In this document: positions 49,830 through 58,659 of the stretch, in pieces
Layout: every line of letters begins with the position of its first letter
Numbering within the stretch: the stretch's first letter is position 1
Source of the DNA: Marinibaculum pumilum
GTDB lineage: Bacteria; Pseudomonadota; Alphaproteobacteria; Ferrovibrionales; Ferrovibrionaceae
Reading direction: 5' to 3'
NCBI RefSeq assembly: GCF_042646425.1
Contig: NZ_JBHRTR010000028.1
Span: 620,001-684,000, forward strand
DNA: 64,000 nt
The notes under the pieces: generated by a model
Databases searched by the model: none
The model's input: only the letters and a program-made list of their open reading frames with translations
Told to the model about the DNA's origin: nothing
Program-made: the position numbers and the translations under genes

Positions 49830-51005
49830 GTGACGGAAAGCTCCGACCTGCCCTTCCTGCCCTTCTCGCGCCCCAGCCTGTCGGCGGAGGCGATCGCCGA
49901 GGTGGTCGACTGCCTCGAATCGGGCTGGATCACCACCGGGCCGCGCACCGCCCGTTTCGAGGCGGCGCTGGCCGACTATCTGGGGGCGCCGCATGTCGCC
50001 TGCCTGTCCTCGGCCACCGCCGGCCTGCACCTGGCGCTGGCGGCGCTGGACCTGCAGCCAGGCGACGAGGTGATCACCACCCCGCTGACCTTTGCCGCCT
50101 CGCTGAACACCATCGTCCATGCCGGCGGCCGGCCGGTGCTGGCGGATATCGACCCGGCGACCCTGAACATCGACCTGGACGCGGTGGAAAAGGCGGTGGG
50201 GCCGAAGACCCGGGCGATCATGCCGGTGCATTTCGCCGGCCTGCCGGTGGACCTGGACCCGCTGTACGAGATGGCGCTGTCGCGCGGCATAAGGGTGATC
50301 GAGGATGCCGCCCATGCCATCGGCGCCGGCTATCGCGGCCGCCGGATCGGCAGCTTTGGCGACAGCCAGGTCTTCTCCTTCCATCCGAACAAGAACATGA
50401 CGACGGGGGAGGGCGGCGCCGTCGCCACCACCGACCAGGCGCTGGCGCAGCGGATCGCGCGGCTGCGCTTCCACGGCATCGACCGGGAGGCGTTCAATCG
50501 CTTCACCAAGGCGGGCAGCCAGGAATACGACGTCGTCGCGCCGGGCTTCAAATTCAACATGCTGGACATGCAGGCGGCGCTCGGCCTGCACCAGCTGCCG
50601 GCGCTGGATGGCTTCAACGCCCGCCGCAAGGAACTGGCGATGCGCTACCGGGCCTGCCTGGCCGGCTGGCCGCAGCTGCGCCTGCAGGCGGTGCCGGACT
50701 ATCCGCACGACCATGCCTGGCATCTGTTCGTCGTCGTGCTGGAGCCGGAGCGGGCCGGCATGGACCGCGCCGCCTTCATGGCGGCGATGAAGGCGCGGAA
50801 CATCGGCACCGGCCTGCACTACCAGGCGGCGCACCTGTTCGCCTATTACCGCGAGCTGCTGGGCACCGGCCCCGGATCCTTCCCGCATGCCGAGGATGCC
50901 GGCGCCAATATCGTCAGCCTGCCGCTCTTTCCGGCGATGACGGAGGCGGAGCAGGACCGGGTGGTCGAGGCGATGGACGACATTTTCGCACGCGGGGCGC
51001 AGTGA
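49830..51005 (+). CDS. arnB: UDP-Ara4N aminotransferase ArnB
   Basis: PLP enzyme of 391 residues of the DegT/DnrJ/EryC1 family that transfers an amino group from glutamate to UDP-4-keto-pentose to give UDP-4-amino-4-deoxy-L-arabinose. The Schiff-base Lys188 is in FSFHPNKNMTTGEGG, and PFSRPSLSAEAIAEV, SGWITTGPRT, SSATAGLHLAL and EDAAHAIGAGYRG are family hallmarks. GTG start ten bases after the flippase gene. Its stop overlaps a GTG start of arnC. Substrate specificity follows from the neighbouring arnC, arnA parts, arnD and arnT. Confidence 0.93.
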   Translation: MTESSDLPFLPFSRPSLSAEAIAEVVDCLESGWITTGPRTARFEAALADYLGAPHVACLSSATAGLHLALAALDLQPGDEVITTPLTFAASLNTIVHAGGRPVLADIDPATLNIDLDAVEKAVGPKTRAIMPVHFAGLPVDLDPLYEMALSRGIRVIEDAAHAIGAGYRGRRIGSFGDSQVFSFHPNKNMTTGEGGAVATTDQALAQRIARLRFHGIDREAFNRFTKAGSQEYDVVAPGFKFNMLDMQAALGLHQLPALDGFNARRKELAMRYRACLAGWPQLRLQAVPDYPHDHAWHLFVVVLEPERAGMDRAAFMAAMKARNIGTGLHYQAAHLFAYYRELLGTGPGSFPHAEDAGANIVSLPLFPAMTEAEQDRVVEAMDDIFARGAQ

Positions 51006-51007
51006 GA

Positions 51008-52060
51008 ATGGCCGCCGTCGAAGGCCCCGACCTGCCCGGGCATCTGCCCCCGGCCCGCCTGCCGCCGGCCAGCCGCGATATCTCCGTCGTCGTGCCGGTG
51101 TTCAACGAGGAGGAAAACCTGGCGCCGCTGAAGGGCCGGCTGCTGGCGGTGATGGACGGGCTGGGCCGGTCCTATGAGGTGATCTTCACCAACGACGGCT
51201 CCGCCGATGCCTCGGCAGCGATCCTGCGCGGCTTCGTGGACGAACGCCCGGACGTGGTGAGGGTGATCGACTTCGACCGCAACTACGGCCAGCACATGGC
51301 GATCATGGCGGCCTTCGAGCATTGCCGGGGCCGCACGATCGTCACCATCGACGCCGACCTGCAGAACCCGCCGGAGGAGATCCCGAAGCTGCTGGCGCTG
51401 ACCGATGCCGGACATGATGCCGTGGGCGGCTATCGCGCGCTGCGCCAGGACAGCTTCTTCCGGCGCCATGCCTCGCGCGCGATCAACCGCATCCGGGCGG
51501 TGACCACGAACATCGCCATGCGCGACCAGGGCTGCATGCTGCGCGCCTATTCGCGCTCCGTCGTCGAGCGGATCGTGGCCTCGGGCGAGACCTCGACCTT
51601 CATCCCGGCGCTGGCGCAGTATTTCGCCGCCCGGCCGGCCGAGGTGGAGGTGGCGCATGCTGCCCGCGCCGCCGGGGAATCGAAGTACAACCTGTACAAG
51701 CTGATCCGCCTGAACTTCGACCTGATGACCGGCTTCAGCCTGGTGCCGCTGCAGGTCTTCACCCTGTTCGGCATGGCGGTGTCCGGCGCCTCGCTGCTGC
51801 TGGTCGCCTACCTGGCGCTGCGGCGGATCTTCATCGGGCCGGAGGCGGAAGGCCTCTTCACCCTGTTCGGCATCCTGTTCTTCCTGGTCGGCGTGGTGAT
51901 CACCGGACTCGGCATCGTCGGCGAATATGTCGGCCGCATCTATGTCGAGGTGCGCCGCCGGCCGCGCTATTCCGTCCGCGCGCTGCACGACCGCACGGAG
52001 GAGGCCGGGCACCGCTGGACCGACCCGGAGGGGGCCGGTCCGGAGGAGGCGGGACCATGA
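51008..52060 (+). CDS. arnC: Undecaprenyl-phosphate Ara4FN transferase ArnC
   Basis: Membrane-bound family 2 glycosyltransferase of 350 residues that puts formylated Ara4N from UDP onto undecaprenyl phosphate. The GT-A fold shows ISVVVPVFNEEENL, NDGSADASAAIL and IDADLQNPPEEIPK. The family's QHMAIMAAFEH and YNLYKLIRLNFDLMTGFS segments are present, followed by two C-terminal membrane helices. A GTG at 51002 overlapping the arnB stop could add two residues. Its last bases overlap the start of the formyltransferase gene (ATGA). Confidence 0.93.
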   Translation: MAAVEGPDLPGHLPPARLPPASRDISVVVPVFNEEENLAPLKGRLLAVMDGLGRSYEVIFTNDGSADASAAILRGFVDERPDVVRVIDFDRNYGQHMAIMAAFEHCRGRTIVTIDADLQNPPEEIPKLLALTDAGHDAVGGYRALRQDSFFRRHASRAINRIRAVTTNIAMRDQGCMLRAYSRSVVERIVASGETSTFIPALAQYFAARPAEVEVAHAARAAGESKYNLYKLIRLNFDLMTGFSLVPLQVFTLFGMAVSGASLLLVAYLALRRIFIGPEAEGLFTLFGILFFLVGVVITGLGIVGEYVGRIYVEVRRRPRYSVRALHDRTEEAGHRWTDPEGAGPEEAGP

Positions 52061-53034
52061 CCGGCCCGCGCATCGCCGCCTTCGCCTACAGTGCGGTCGG
52101 CCATGCCTGCGTCAAGGCGCTGATCGAGGCCGGTGCCGCGCCGGCCCTGGTGGTGACCCACGAGGACGATCCGGGGGAGACCCGCTGGTTCCCCTCGGTC
52201 GCGGAGCTGGCGCGGGCGCACGGCATCGCCACCGAGACGGCGGAGATCGCCCAGGGCCGCGCGGTGGAGCAGGCGCTGCAGGCGGCGGCGCCGGACCTGG
52301 TCCTGTCCTTCTACTATCGCCGCATGATCCCGATGCGTCTGTTGCGGACGGCGCAGCTGGGTGCCTTCAACATGCACGGCTCGCTGCTGCCCAGGTATCG
52401 CGGCCGGGCGCCGGTGAACTGGGCGGTGCTGCATGGCGAGAGCCGGACCGGCGTCACCCTGCACGAGATGGTCGGCCGCGCCGATGCGGGCCGGATCGTG
52501 GATACCGAGGCGGTGCCGATCGACCCTGACGAGACCGCCTACGAGGTGATGCAGAAACTGGTGCCGGCCGCCGTGACGGTGCTGACCCGGCAGCTGCCGG
52601 CGCTGCTGGCCGGCACCCCGCCGCTGCAGGTGCAGGACGAGGCGCAGGCCACCACCTTCGGCGGCCGCGGGCCGGAGGATGGCCGCATCGACTGGCGGCA
52701 GCCGGCGACCGCGGTGCACGACCTGGTCCGCGCCGTGGCGCCGCCCTTTCCCGGCGCCTTCAGCGACGTGCCGGCTGGGGAAGGTACGGATGAGGACGGT
52801 GGCCGCCGGCTGATGATCTGGAAGAGCATCCGACCGGCGCAGCACGAACTGCTGCCGGTGGAGGGCGCGCCCGGCCTGGTGCTTTCCACCAATCCGTTCC
52901 GCGTGGTAACCGGGGGCGGCATCCTGGAGGTCGCGGACTGGAGCTGGGCCGATGACGGCGACCCGCGGCCGCCTGCCGCCGGCACCGTGCTGCCCTCCCG
53001 CCGGCCGGCTGCCGCGCCCGGCGGCGGCGGCTGA
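52057..53034 (+). CDS. arnA: UDP-Ara4N formyltransferase (ArnA N-terminal domain as a separate protein)
   Basis: N10-formyl-THF-dependent formyltransferase of 325 residues. It aligns with the first 300 residues of enterobacterial ArnA: VLSFYYRRMIP, FNMHGSLLPRYRGRAPVNW and HEMVGRADAGRIV. The catalytic Asn105, His107 and Asp143 are all present. In enterobacteria this domain is fused to the UDP-glucuronate decarboxylase; here it is a free protein and the decarboxylase is the next gene. Four-base overlap with arnC. The C-terminus is a Pro/Gly-rich tail instead of a linker. Confidence 0.93.
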   Translation: MTGPRIAAFAYSAVGHACVKALIEAGAAPALVVTHEDDPGETRWFPSVAELARAHGIATETAEIAQGRAVEQALQAAAPDLVLSFYYRRMIPMRLLRTAQLGAFNMHGSLLPRYRGRAPVNWAVLHGESRTGVTLHEMVGRADAGRIVDTEAVPIDPDETAYEVMQKLVPAAVTVLTRQLPALLAGTPPLQVQDEAQATTFGGRGPEDGRIDWRQPATAVHDLVRAVAPPFPGAFSDVPAGEGTDEDGGRRLMIWKSIRPAQHELLPVEGAPGLVLSTNPFRVVTGGGILEVADWSWADDGDPRPPAAGTVLPSRRPAAAPGGGG

Positions 53035-53096
53035 GCGACCGTCCGATCACCCGCCGCGCGACGCGGCCACCACATTCCGAAAGGGCGCCTCGCCCC

Positions 53097-54161
53097 ATGA
53101 CCCTCAAGATCCTGATTCTCGGCGTCAACGGCTTCATCGGCAGCAATCTCAGCGAACATATCCTGGCCCACCGGGACTGGGAGATCTATGGCATGGACAT
53201 CCAGTCCGACAAGCTGGGCGCCTGCCTGGAGCATCCGCGCTTCCACTTCGTGGAAGGCGATATCCTGATCAACCGGGAATGGATCGAGTACCACGTGAAG
53301 AAATGCGACCTGGTGATGCCGCTGGTCGCCATCGCCACGCCGGCCACCTATGTGGAACGGCCGCTGGACGTGTTCGAACTGGATTTCGAGGCCAATCTCG
53401 ACGTCATCCGCTACTGCGTGCGCTACAAGAAGCGGGTTCTGTTCCCGTCCACCTCGGAAGTCTACGGCATGAGCGATGCCGCGGAGTTCGACGAGGAGGA
53501 GACCGCCCTGGTGATGGGGCCGATCCGCATGCAGCGCTGGATCTATGCCTGCTCCAAGCAGCTGCTGGACCGGGTGATCTATGCCTATGGCCAGCGCGAC
53601 GGCCTGCCCTTCACCCTGTTCCGGCCGTTCAACTGGATCGGCCCGCGCCTGGACAATATCTGGGCGCCGAAGGAGGGATCGTCGCGGGTGCTGACCCAGT
53701 TCATCGGCAATATCATCCGCCGCTCCGACATCTACCTGGTCGACGGCGGCGCGCAGCGGCGCTGCTTCCTGTTCATCGATGATGCGGTGGACGCGCTGAT
53801 GCGGCTGATCGAGAACAGGGACGGCTGCGCCGACGGCCAGATCTTCAACATCGGCAGCCCGAAGAACGAGCTTTCCATCAAAGCGCTGGCAGAGGAACTG
53901 ATCGACCTGATCGCCGCCTATCCGGGGTTCGAGGATGTGCGCGACACGGTGAAGCTCGTGCCCGTGGAGGCGGAGGGCTATTACGGCAAGGGCTACCAGG
54001 ACATCCAGGTCCGCGTGCCGTCCATCGCCCGTATCGGCGAACGCACCGGCTGGAAGCCGTCGACCCCGATCCGCGAGGCACTGACCCGCACCCTGGACTA
54101 TTACCTGCTGGACAAGCACACCGCCGCCGCCCAGGCGCTGCTGGAGCGCGGGCAGGGGTAG
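53097..54161 (+). CDS. arnA: UDP-glucuronate oxidative decarboxylase (ArnA C-terminal domain as a separate protein)
   Basis: NAD-dependent SDR-fold enzyme of 354 residues converting UDP-glucuronate to UDP-4-keto-pentose, the first committed Ara4N step. It aligns along its full length with the ArnA C-terminal half: ILILGVNGFIG, HFVEGDI, EWIEYHVKKCD, PSTSEVYGM and FRPFNWIGPRLDN. Ser120-Glu121, Tyr150-x3-Lys154 and Arg306 match catalytic positions of E. coli ArnA (Ser433/Glu434 and Arg619). It follows the formyltransferase by 62 bases. The fused hexameric ArnA is thus replaced by two polypeptides. Confidence 0.94.
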   Translation: MTLKILILGVNGFIGSNLSEHILAHRDWEIYGMDIQSDKLGACLEHPRFHFVEGDILINREWIEYHVKKCDLVMPLVAIATPATYVERPLDVFELDFEANLDVIRYCVRYKKRVLFPSTSEVYGMSDAAEFDEEETALVMGPIRMQRWIYACSKQLLDRVIYAYGQRDGLPFTLFRPFNWIGPRLDNIWAPKEGSSRVLTQFIGNIIRRSDIYLVDGGAQRRCFLFIDDAVDALMRLIENRDGCADGQIFNIGSPKNELSIKALAEELIDLIAAYPGFEDVRDTVKLVPVEAEGYYGKGYQDIQVRVPSIARIGERTGWKPSTPIREALTRTLDYYLLDKHTAAAQALLERGQG

Positions 54162-54351
54162 GGGCGATGGCCGAGCTTCCTCGCGACGGTGAAGAGCCTC
54201 TTTTCCATCCGTCATCCTCGGGCTTGACCCGAGGATCCCAACTCTGGCGCTGCGGCGGCGCCGACCAGCCGCTTCGACGCTGCGTCGCGATCCTCGGGTC
54301 AAGCCCGAGGATGACGGCTGCTTATAAGGGGCGGTCGGCGGGTCTGCGCCG
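54162..54351. other. Repeat-filled gap inside the arn operon
   Basis: 190 bases between the decarboxylase gene and arnD, mostly the palindromic repeat at 54211-54315. No gene is seen. The repeat could separate arnD expression from the upstream genes. Confidence 0.6.
54211..54315. repeat. Dispersed palindromic intergenic repeat, copy 3
   Basis: Begins GTCATCCTCGGGCTTGACCC and ends with its near-exact mirror …GTCAAGCCCGAGGATGAC. The outer arms form a long stem of roughly 30 bp and each is itself a small hairpin (CCTCGGG/CCCGAGG). The inner core differs from copies 1, 2 and 4. Confidence 0.85.
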
Positions 54352-55266
54352 ATGACCCGCCTCGCCCTCAAGGTCGATGTCGATACCGAGCGCGGCACCC
54401 GTCTCGGGGTGCCGGCGCTGGCCGACCTGCTGGAGAAACGGGGCGTGCAGGCGAGCTTCCTGTTCTCCCTGGGGCCGGACAATACCGGCCGCGCGATCCG
54501 GCGGGTGTTCCGCCGCGGCTTCGCCAGCAAGGTCGCGCGCACCTCCGTCGTGCAGACCTATGGACTGCGGACCCTGATGAACGGCGTGCTGCTGCCGGGA
54601 CCGCATATCGCGCGGCGCCACGGCGCGACGATGCGGCACGTGGCGGCGCAGGGGCATCCGGTGGGCGTGCATTGCTGGGACCATGTGCGCTGGCAGGACC
54701 GGCTGCACGGCATGACGGCGGACAAGGTCGTCGCCGAATGGGACAAGGCGGCGGCCGCCTTCGCCGAGGTGTTCGGCGAAGCCCCGCGCGCGGCCGGCAG
54801 CGCCGGTTGGCAGGCCAATGCCCTGTCGCTCGCCGTCTACGACAGGGCCGGCCTGGCCTATGGCAGCGACAGCCGCGGCACCGCGCCGTTCCGGCCGTCG
54901 GCCGGCGGTCAGGTGTTCCGCACCGTCCAGATCCCCACCACCCTGCCCACCCTGGACGAGCTGATCGGCCGGCCGGAATTCCCCGACAGCGAGCTGCAGG
55001 GCGCCTATCGCCGCCTGATGCGACCAGACCGGCTGAACGTCTGGACCCTGCATGCGGAGCTGGAGGGCATGCGCTGGCGGGACTGGTTCGCCGCCACGAT
55101 CGACGCGCTGCTGGCCGACGGGGTCCATTTCACCACCCTGGAGGCGGAGGCGGAGAGCCTGAACGCCGACCCGGCGGCGGTGCCGGTGGCGGCGCTGGAG
55201 CAGGGCGAGGTGGAGGGCCGCTCCGGCACCCTGGCGGTACAGGGGGCGGTCGCGGCGGCCGCCTGA
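54352..55266 (+). CDS. arnD: Ara4FN-lipid deformylase ArnD
   Basis: Polysaccharide-deacetylase-family enzyme of 304 residues that removes the formyl group from undecaprenyl-phosphate-Ara4FN. Matching segments are LALKVDVDTERGTRLGVPAL, FLFSLGPDNTGRAIRR, GVHCWDHVRWQDRLHG, AGWQANALSL, YGSDSRGTAPFRP and IPTTLPTLDELIGRPEF. The metal-binding Asp (DVDT) and the His residues of HCWDH are present. The C-terminus ends in an Ala-rich tail. It is separated from the other arn genes by the palindromic repeat. Confidence 0.93.
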   Translation: MTRLALKVDVDTERGTRLGVPALADLLEKRGVQASFLFSLGPDNTGRAIRRVFRRGFASKVARTSVVQTYGLRTLMNGVLLPGPHIARRHGATMRHVAAQGHPVGVHCWDHVRWQDRLHGMTADKVVAEWDKAAAAFAEVFGEAPRAAGSAGWQANALSLAVYDRAGLAYGSDSRGTAPFRPSAGGQVFRTVQIPTTLPTLDELIGRPEFPDSELQGAYRRLMRPDRLNVWTLHAELEGMRWRDWFAATIDALLADGVHFTTLEAEAESLNADPAAVPVAALEQGEVEGRSGTLAVQGAVAAAA

Positions 55267-55267
55267 C

Positions 55268-56152
55268 CTATTCCTCGCGACGCTCCGGCACCGGTTCCTG
55301 CCCGCTGGCGCGCTGTGCCTTTATCTTCGCCATCACCGCATCGACCGTGGCGATGCGCTCCGGGCTGGAGGGATGGGTCGACCAGAAGCTGGCTGTCCCC
55401 GGCGGCGGCTTTTTGCCTTCTTCCACGCCCAGGCGGGCGAAGATGCGGGAGCCGGCGTCCGGATCGTAGCCCGCGCGCTCGGCGATATAGGCGCCCAGGG
55501 TGTCGGCTTCCAGCTCATAGGTCTGGCTGTAGGCGATCGCACCGCCGGCGGCGCCGATCGCCGCCCCGCCGCCGACCAGCTGTTCCATGGTCTGGCGGTT
55601 CACCTGCCGTCCGGACGACGCGGCGGCCATCACCACAAGGGCACCCAGCAGGGCCCCGCCAACCCCGGCCAGCGCGGTCTGGGTCTTCTTCTTATCGAGA
55701 TGCCCGGCGATGTGGTGTCCGGCCTCGTGGCTCAGGACGAAGGCCAGTTCGTCGGGGGACTTCACCTTGTCGAGGAAGGCCAGGGTTGTGGTCAGCCGCG
55801 GCTGTCCGCCGACATAGGACTGATGGGCATTGGCCGAGGCCTTCGGGTTGCGGTCGATCACCAGGGCGAAATCGCAGTTCGTGCCGGGATCCGTCTCTGC
55901 CCGGCAGAACGCTTCCGCGACCGGCTCCACCCGCTTCGCGACCAGGGTGTAGAGGGCGATCTTCTGATCTGCGTCCATGCTGCCGGACTGTGCGGCAAGC
56001 GCGCGTTCGGCGGCGATCTCGGCATTGGCGCGGGCGATCGCCTGCTCGTCCAACGTCTCGACCTGGTAGGTCGTGCCGCATCCGGCCAGGACCGTCGCCT
56101 GCGCCACGCACAGGATCGCCACCCATGCGGTGGCCTTTCGAGCATTGACCAT
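55268..56152 (-). CDS. M48-family metallopeptidase lipoprotein
   Basis: Zinc peptidase of 294 residues, related to periplasmic BepA/LoiP proteins involved in outer-membrane protein quality control. A lipoprotein signal ends VLAGC (Cys25). The zinc motif HEAGH (142-146) lies in LSHEAGHHIAGH, with the downstream Glu ligand in YELEADTLGAYIAERAGYDP. A Gly/Ala-rich hydrophobic segment lies between them, and WSTHPSSPERI is near the end. It is on the strand opposite to arnD, one base after its stop, and is followed by arnT in the same direction. Confidence 0.91.
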   Translation of the reverse strand: MVNARKATAWVAILCVAQATVLAGCGTTYQVETLDEQAIARANAEIAAERALAAQSGSMDADQKIALYTLVAKRVEPVAEAFCRAETDPGTNCDFALVIDRNPKASANAHQSYVGGQPRLTTTLAFLDKVKSPDELAFVLSHEAGHHIAGHLDKKKTQTALAGVGGALLGALVVMAAASSGRQVNRQTMEQLVGGGAAIGAAGGAIAYSQTYELEADTLGAYIAERAGYDPDAGSRIFARLGVEEGKKPPPGTASFWSTHPSSPERIATVDAVMAKIKAQRASGQEPVPERREE

Positions 56153-56248
56153 GAAACGGGCACCCCCCTTCGCATGCCGGACCACCCGTAAAGCATGCGG
56201 AAAGGCAGGGAGATTGCAACCATCGGCAGTCGTGCCCGGCCCTCCGGA

Positions 56249-58042
56249 TCAGCCTTCCGGGGGCGGCTGGTTGCTGTAGAGCAGGAAGTTGCCGCCCTCG
56301 CCCAGTTCGTAGACCGGCGCCAGGCCGGAGCGTTCCAGGTGGCTGGTATAGTCCTTGCGCAGCACCAGCAGGATGCGCTGCGGGCCGGCCCAGATCTCCT
56401 CGAACCGGGGCTGGTCGATCAGCCAGCCGGAATAGTCCTCGTTCTGCAGGAAATGCTCCAGCTCGCCGTGATAGCCGACCACGGTCAGCCGCCGGTTCAG
56501 CCAGACCGGCAGGTCCTCGAAATAATTGTGGTAGACCACGACCCGGTCGCCCGGCCGTTCCTGGGCCAGCACCAGCTCCGCCACCTGTTTCGTGGAGCGT
56601 TCGTCCACCCCGCCGGCGATGAAATTGGCGGACACCAGCAGCGGCAGCCAGGCAAGGCCGAGCGCATAGAGCGCCAGCCGGCCGGAGGACCCGCTGCCCG
56701 AGGGGTCGTTGACCGGCCGGCCGCGGCGCAGCAGGAAGACGGCCGCCGCGCCGCCGGCCAGCAGGGCGGCGGCGGCGATCCAGACGGCAAAGCCGCCCTC
56801 CGCCATCTGCCGGGCCTGCAGCCGAAGGAAATGCGGCGCCGCCCCGGCATGGCCCATCAATGCCAGCAGCGGCGCGATAAGGCCGCCGACCAGGAAGGCG
56901 ATTGCCGTCACCCAGAGGCCGGGCCGGATCCAGGGTACCGTCGTGCCGGCCGCGAAACGCGCCACCGGCCGTGCCGCCAGCAGGGCGAGCGGCGGGAAGA
57001 GCGGCAGGATGTAGGGAATCAGCTTCGACGAGCTGGCGGAAAAGAACAGCAGGACCACGAGCACAGCGATGGCCAGGAACAGGGTGCCGCCACCGGCGCC
57101 GTCACGCGACACCGCCTCCCGCCGCTGCCGCCACCAGGCGCCGATGTCCCGCCAGGCCGCCGGCAGGAGCGGCGTCCAGGGCAGGGCGCCCACCGCCAGC
57201 ACGGCGAGGAAGAACCAGGGTGGCTCGTAGCGGTGATGCTCCCGGGTCAGGAAGCGCTCGAAATGCTCGCGCACGAAATAGAAGTCGAAAAAGGCCGGGT
57301 GCTCGATCGTCATCGCCACATGCCAGGGCGCCGCGACCAGAAGGAAGATCACGATCCCGGCCGGCAGTTCGGCCGTGCGCAGCAGCCGCCAGCGCCCGGT
57401 CGCCGCCAGCCAGAGCAGCACGGTCAGGCCGATGAGCACGGCCGCCACCAGGCCCTTCGTCATTACCGCCAGGGCGGCGAACAGGTAGAGCGACCAGAGC
57501 ACCAGCCGCCGCGGCCAGCCCGGGCGCATGTCGATGCCGGCGATGAAGGCGAGCAGGCTGGCGGCGGTGAACACGCCCAGGGTCAGGTCCAGCGACAGGA
57601 AGCGGCTGGTGACGTAGTAGAGCAGGGCCGTCCCCAGCAGGCCGGTGCCCCAGAGCGCCGTCCGCCGGTCGAAGAGCGCCCGCCCGGCGGCGTAGGTGGC
57701 GCAGAGCCCGAAGGTGGCGACCAGCAGCGGTGCCAGGCGCAGGCCGAACGGCGACAGGCCGAAGGCCCAGGCGCCGGCGGCCTCCAGCCAGTAGAACAGC
57801 GGCGGCTTGTAGAGGTACTGCACGCCGTTGACCCGCGGCGTCAGCCAGTCGCCGCTGGCCAGCATCTCCGCGGCGATGCTGGCATAGCGGCCCTCGTCCG
57901 GATTGGCGTAGGGCCGGCCGCCCAGGGCGAGCAGGAAGAAGCCGCCGCCGACCAGGGCGACGACCAGCAGGTCCAGCCAGAAGCGGTGCGGCAGCCGCCA
58001 GGGCGAAGGCGGCGCCGCGGACTGGAAATCGGTGTCAGGCAA
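56249..58042 (-). CDS. arnT: Lipid A Ara4N transferase ArnT (GT39/83-like)
   Basis: Polytopic inner-membrane transferase of 597 residues that moves Ara4N from undecaprenyl phosphate to lipid A phosphates on the periplasmic face. Key first-loop motif: GRPYANPDEGRYASIAAEML then DWLTPRVNGVQYLYKPPLFYW, closely like ArnT. A second loop has YFVREHFERFLTREHHRYEP and the C-terminal soluble part follows about twelve helices. The start is uncertain: the longest frame begins with TTG at 58042 without a clear Shine-Dalgarno. Loss of this gene would be expected to abolish the modification. Confidence 0.92.
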   Translation of the reverse strand: MPDTDFQSAAPPSPWRLPHRFWLDLLVVALVGGGFFLLALGGRPYANPDEGRYASIAAEMLASGDWLTPRVNGVQYLYKPPLFYWLEAAGAWAFGLSPFGLRLAPLLVATFGLCATYAAGRALFDRRTALWGTGLLGTALLYYVTSRFLSLDLTLGVFTAASLLAFIAGIDMRPGWPRRLVLWSLYLFAALAVMTKGLVAAVLIGLTVLLWLAATGRWRLLRTAELPAGIVIFLLVAAPWHVAMTIEHPAFFDFYFVREHFERFLTREHHRYEPPWFFLAVLAVGALPWTPLLPAAWRDIGAWWRQRREAVSRDGAGGGTLFLAIAVLVVLLFFSASSSKLIPYILPLFPPLALLAARPVARFAAGTTVPWIRPGLWVTAIAFLVGGLIAPLLALMGHAGAAPHFLRLQARQMAEGGFAVWIAAAALLAGGAAAVFLLRRGRPVNDPSGSGSSGRLALYALGLAWLPLLVSANFIAGGVDERSTKQVAELVLAQERPGDRVVVYHNYFEDLPVWLNRRLTVVGYHGELEHFLQNEDYSGWLIDQPRFEEIWAGPQRILLVLRKDYTSHLERSGLAPVYELGEGGNFLLYSNQPPPEG

Positions 58043-58135
58043 GGAGGTTCTCGGTCTCGGTTGATGGGGCGGGCCCGGTATGCGGTCGGACGGGCCCGGG
58101 ACCCGGCGGGCGCCCGAACGGTCCGGCGACCCTTG

Positions 58136-58519
58136 CTATGCCTGGGCCAGATTGGCGAGCCAGAGGTCGACCCGCTTCCGGTTCACCCCGAAATCCAGAT
58201 GGCCATAGACCGATCTTGAGTAGATCGCCAGTGTCGACCTTGCCTCATCCACCGGGATCACCTGGACGGTCACGATATCGGGAAAGCGGAACAGGGCGGA
58301 GCGCTGCACGAACTCCATCGCCTGGCCGTCGCCGCTCTGTTCCCGCAGTTCGGTGCGGGGCTGTGCCAGCGCCATGGCGCGGAATGCCTCCGCCAGTTCG
58401 ACGGCCGGCATCGGGAATTGCGGGACCGAGCGGTGCGGCCGGGCGCTGCTGAAGCCGGACGGTGCGGCCAGGAACTGGTTCGGCTTGTTCGGCTGGTCGA
58501 GGGTGGCGAGATCGAGCAT
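58136..58519 (-). CDS. DUF1499 domain protein
   Basis: A 127-residue protein of unknown function. The family's end motif is clear: AIYSRSVYGHLDFGVNRKRV followed by DLWLANL. There is no signal peptide in this short version. The ATG at 58519 is preceded by AGGAGGA at four bases, which argues against the longer in-frame options. It lies between arnT and ppk2, all leftward. Confidence 0.85.
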   Translation of the reverse strand: MLDLATLDQPNKPNQFLAAPSGFSSARPHRSVPQFPMPAVELAEAFRAMALAQPRTELREQSGDGQAMEFVQRSALFRFPDIVTVQVIPVDEARSTLAIYSRSVYGHLDFGVNRKRVDLWLANLAQA

Positions 58520-58659
58520 GGGTCCTCCTGGTTCTGCCCGGCTGCCGGTCCCGACGGCCTGCCTGCGGCACGCCGCCCCCGGGAAACCTGCCGCCGCGGG
58601 CATGGATCTGCGGCTCTTCCTCCATCCTTGCCGGTCCGGTTGCGATGCCGGGCGGCGTT

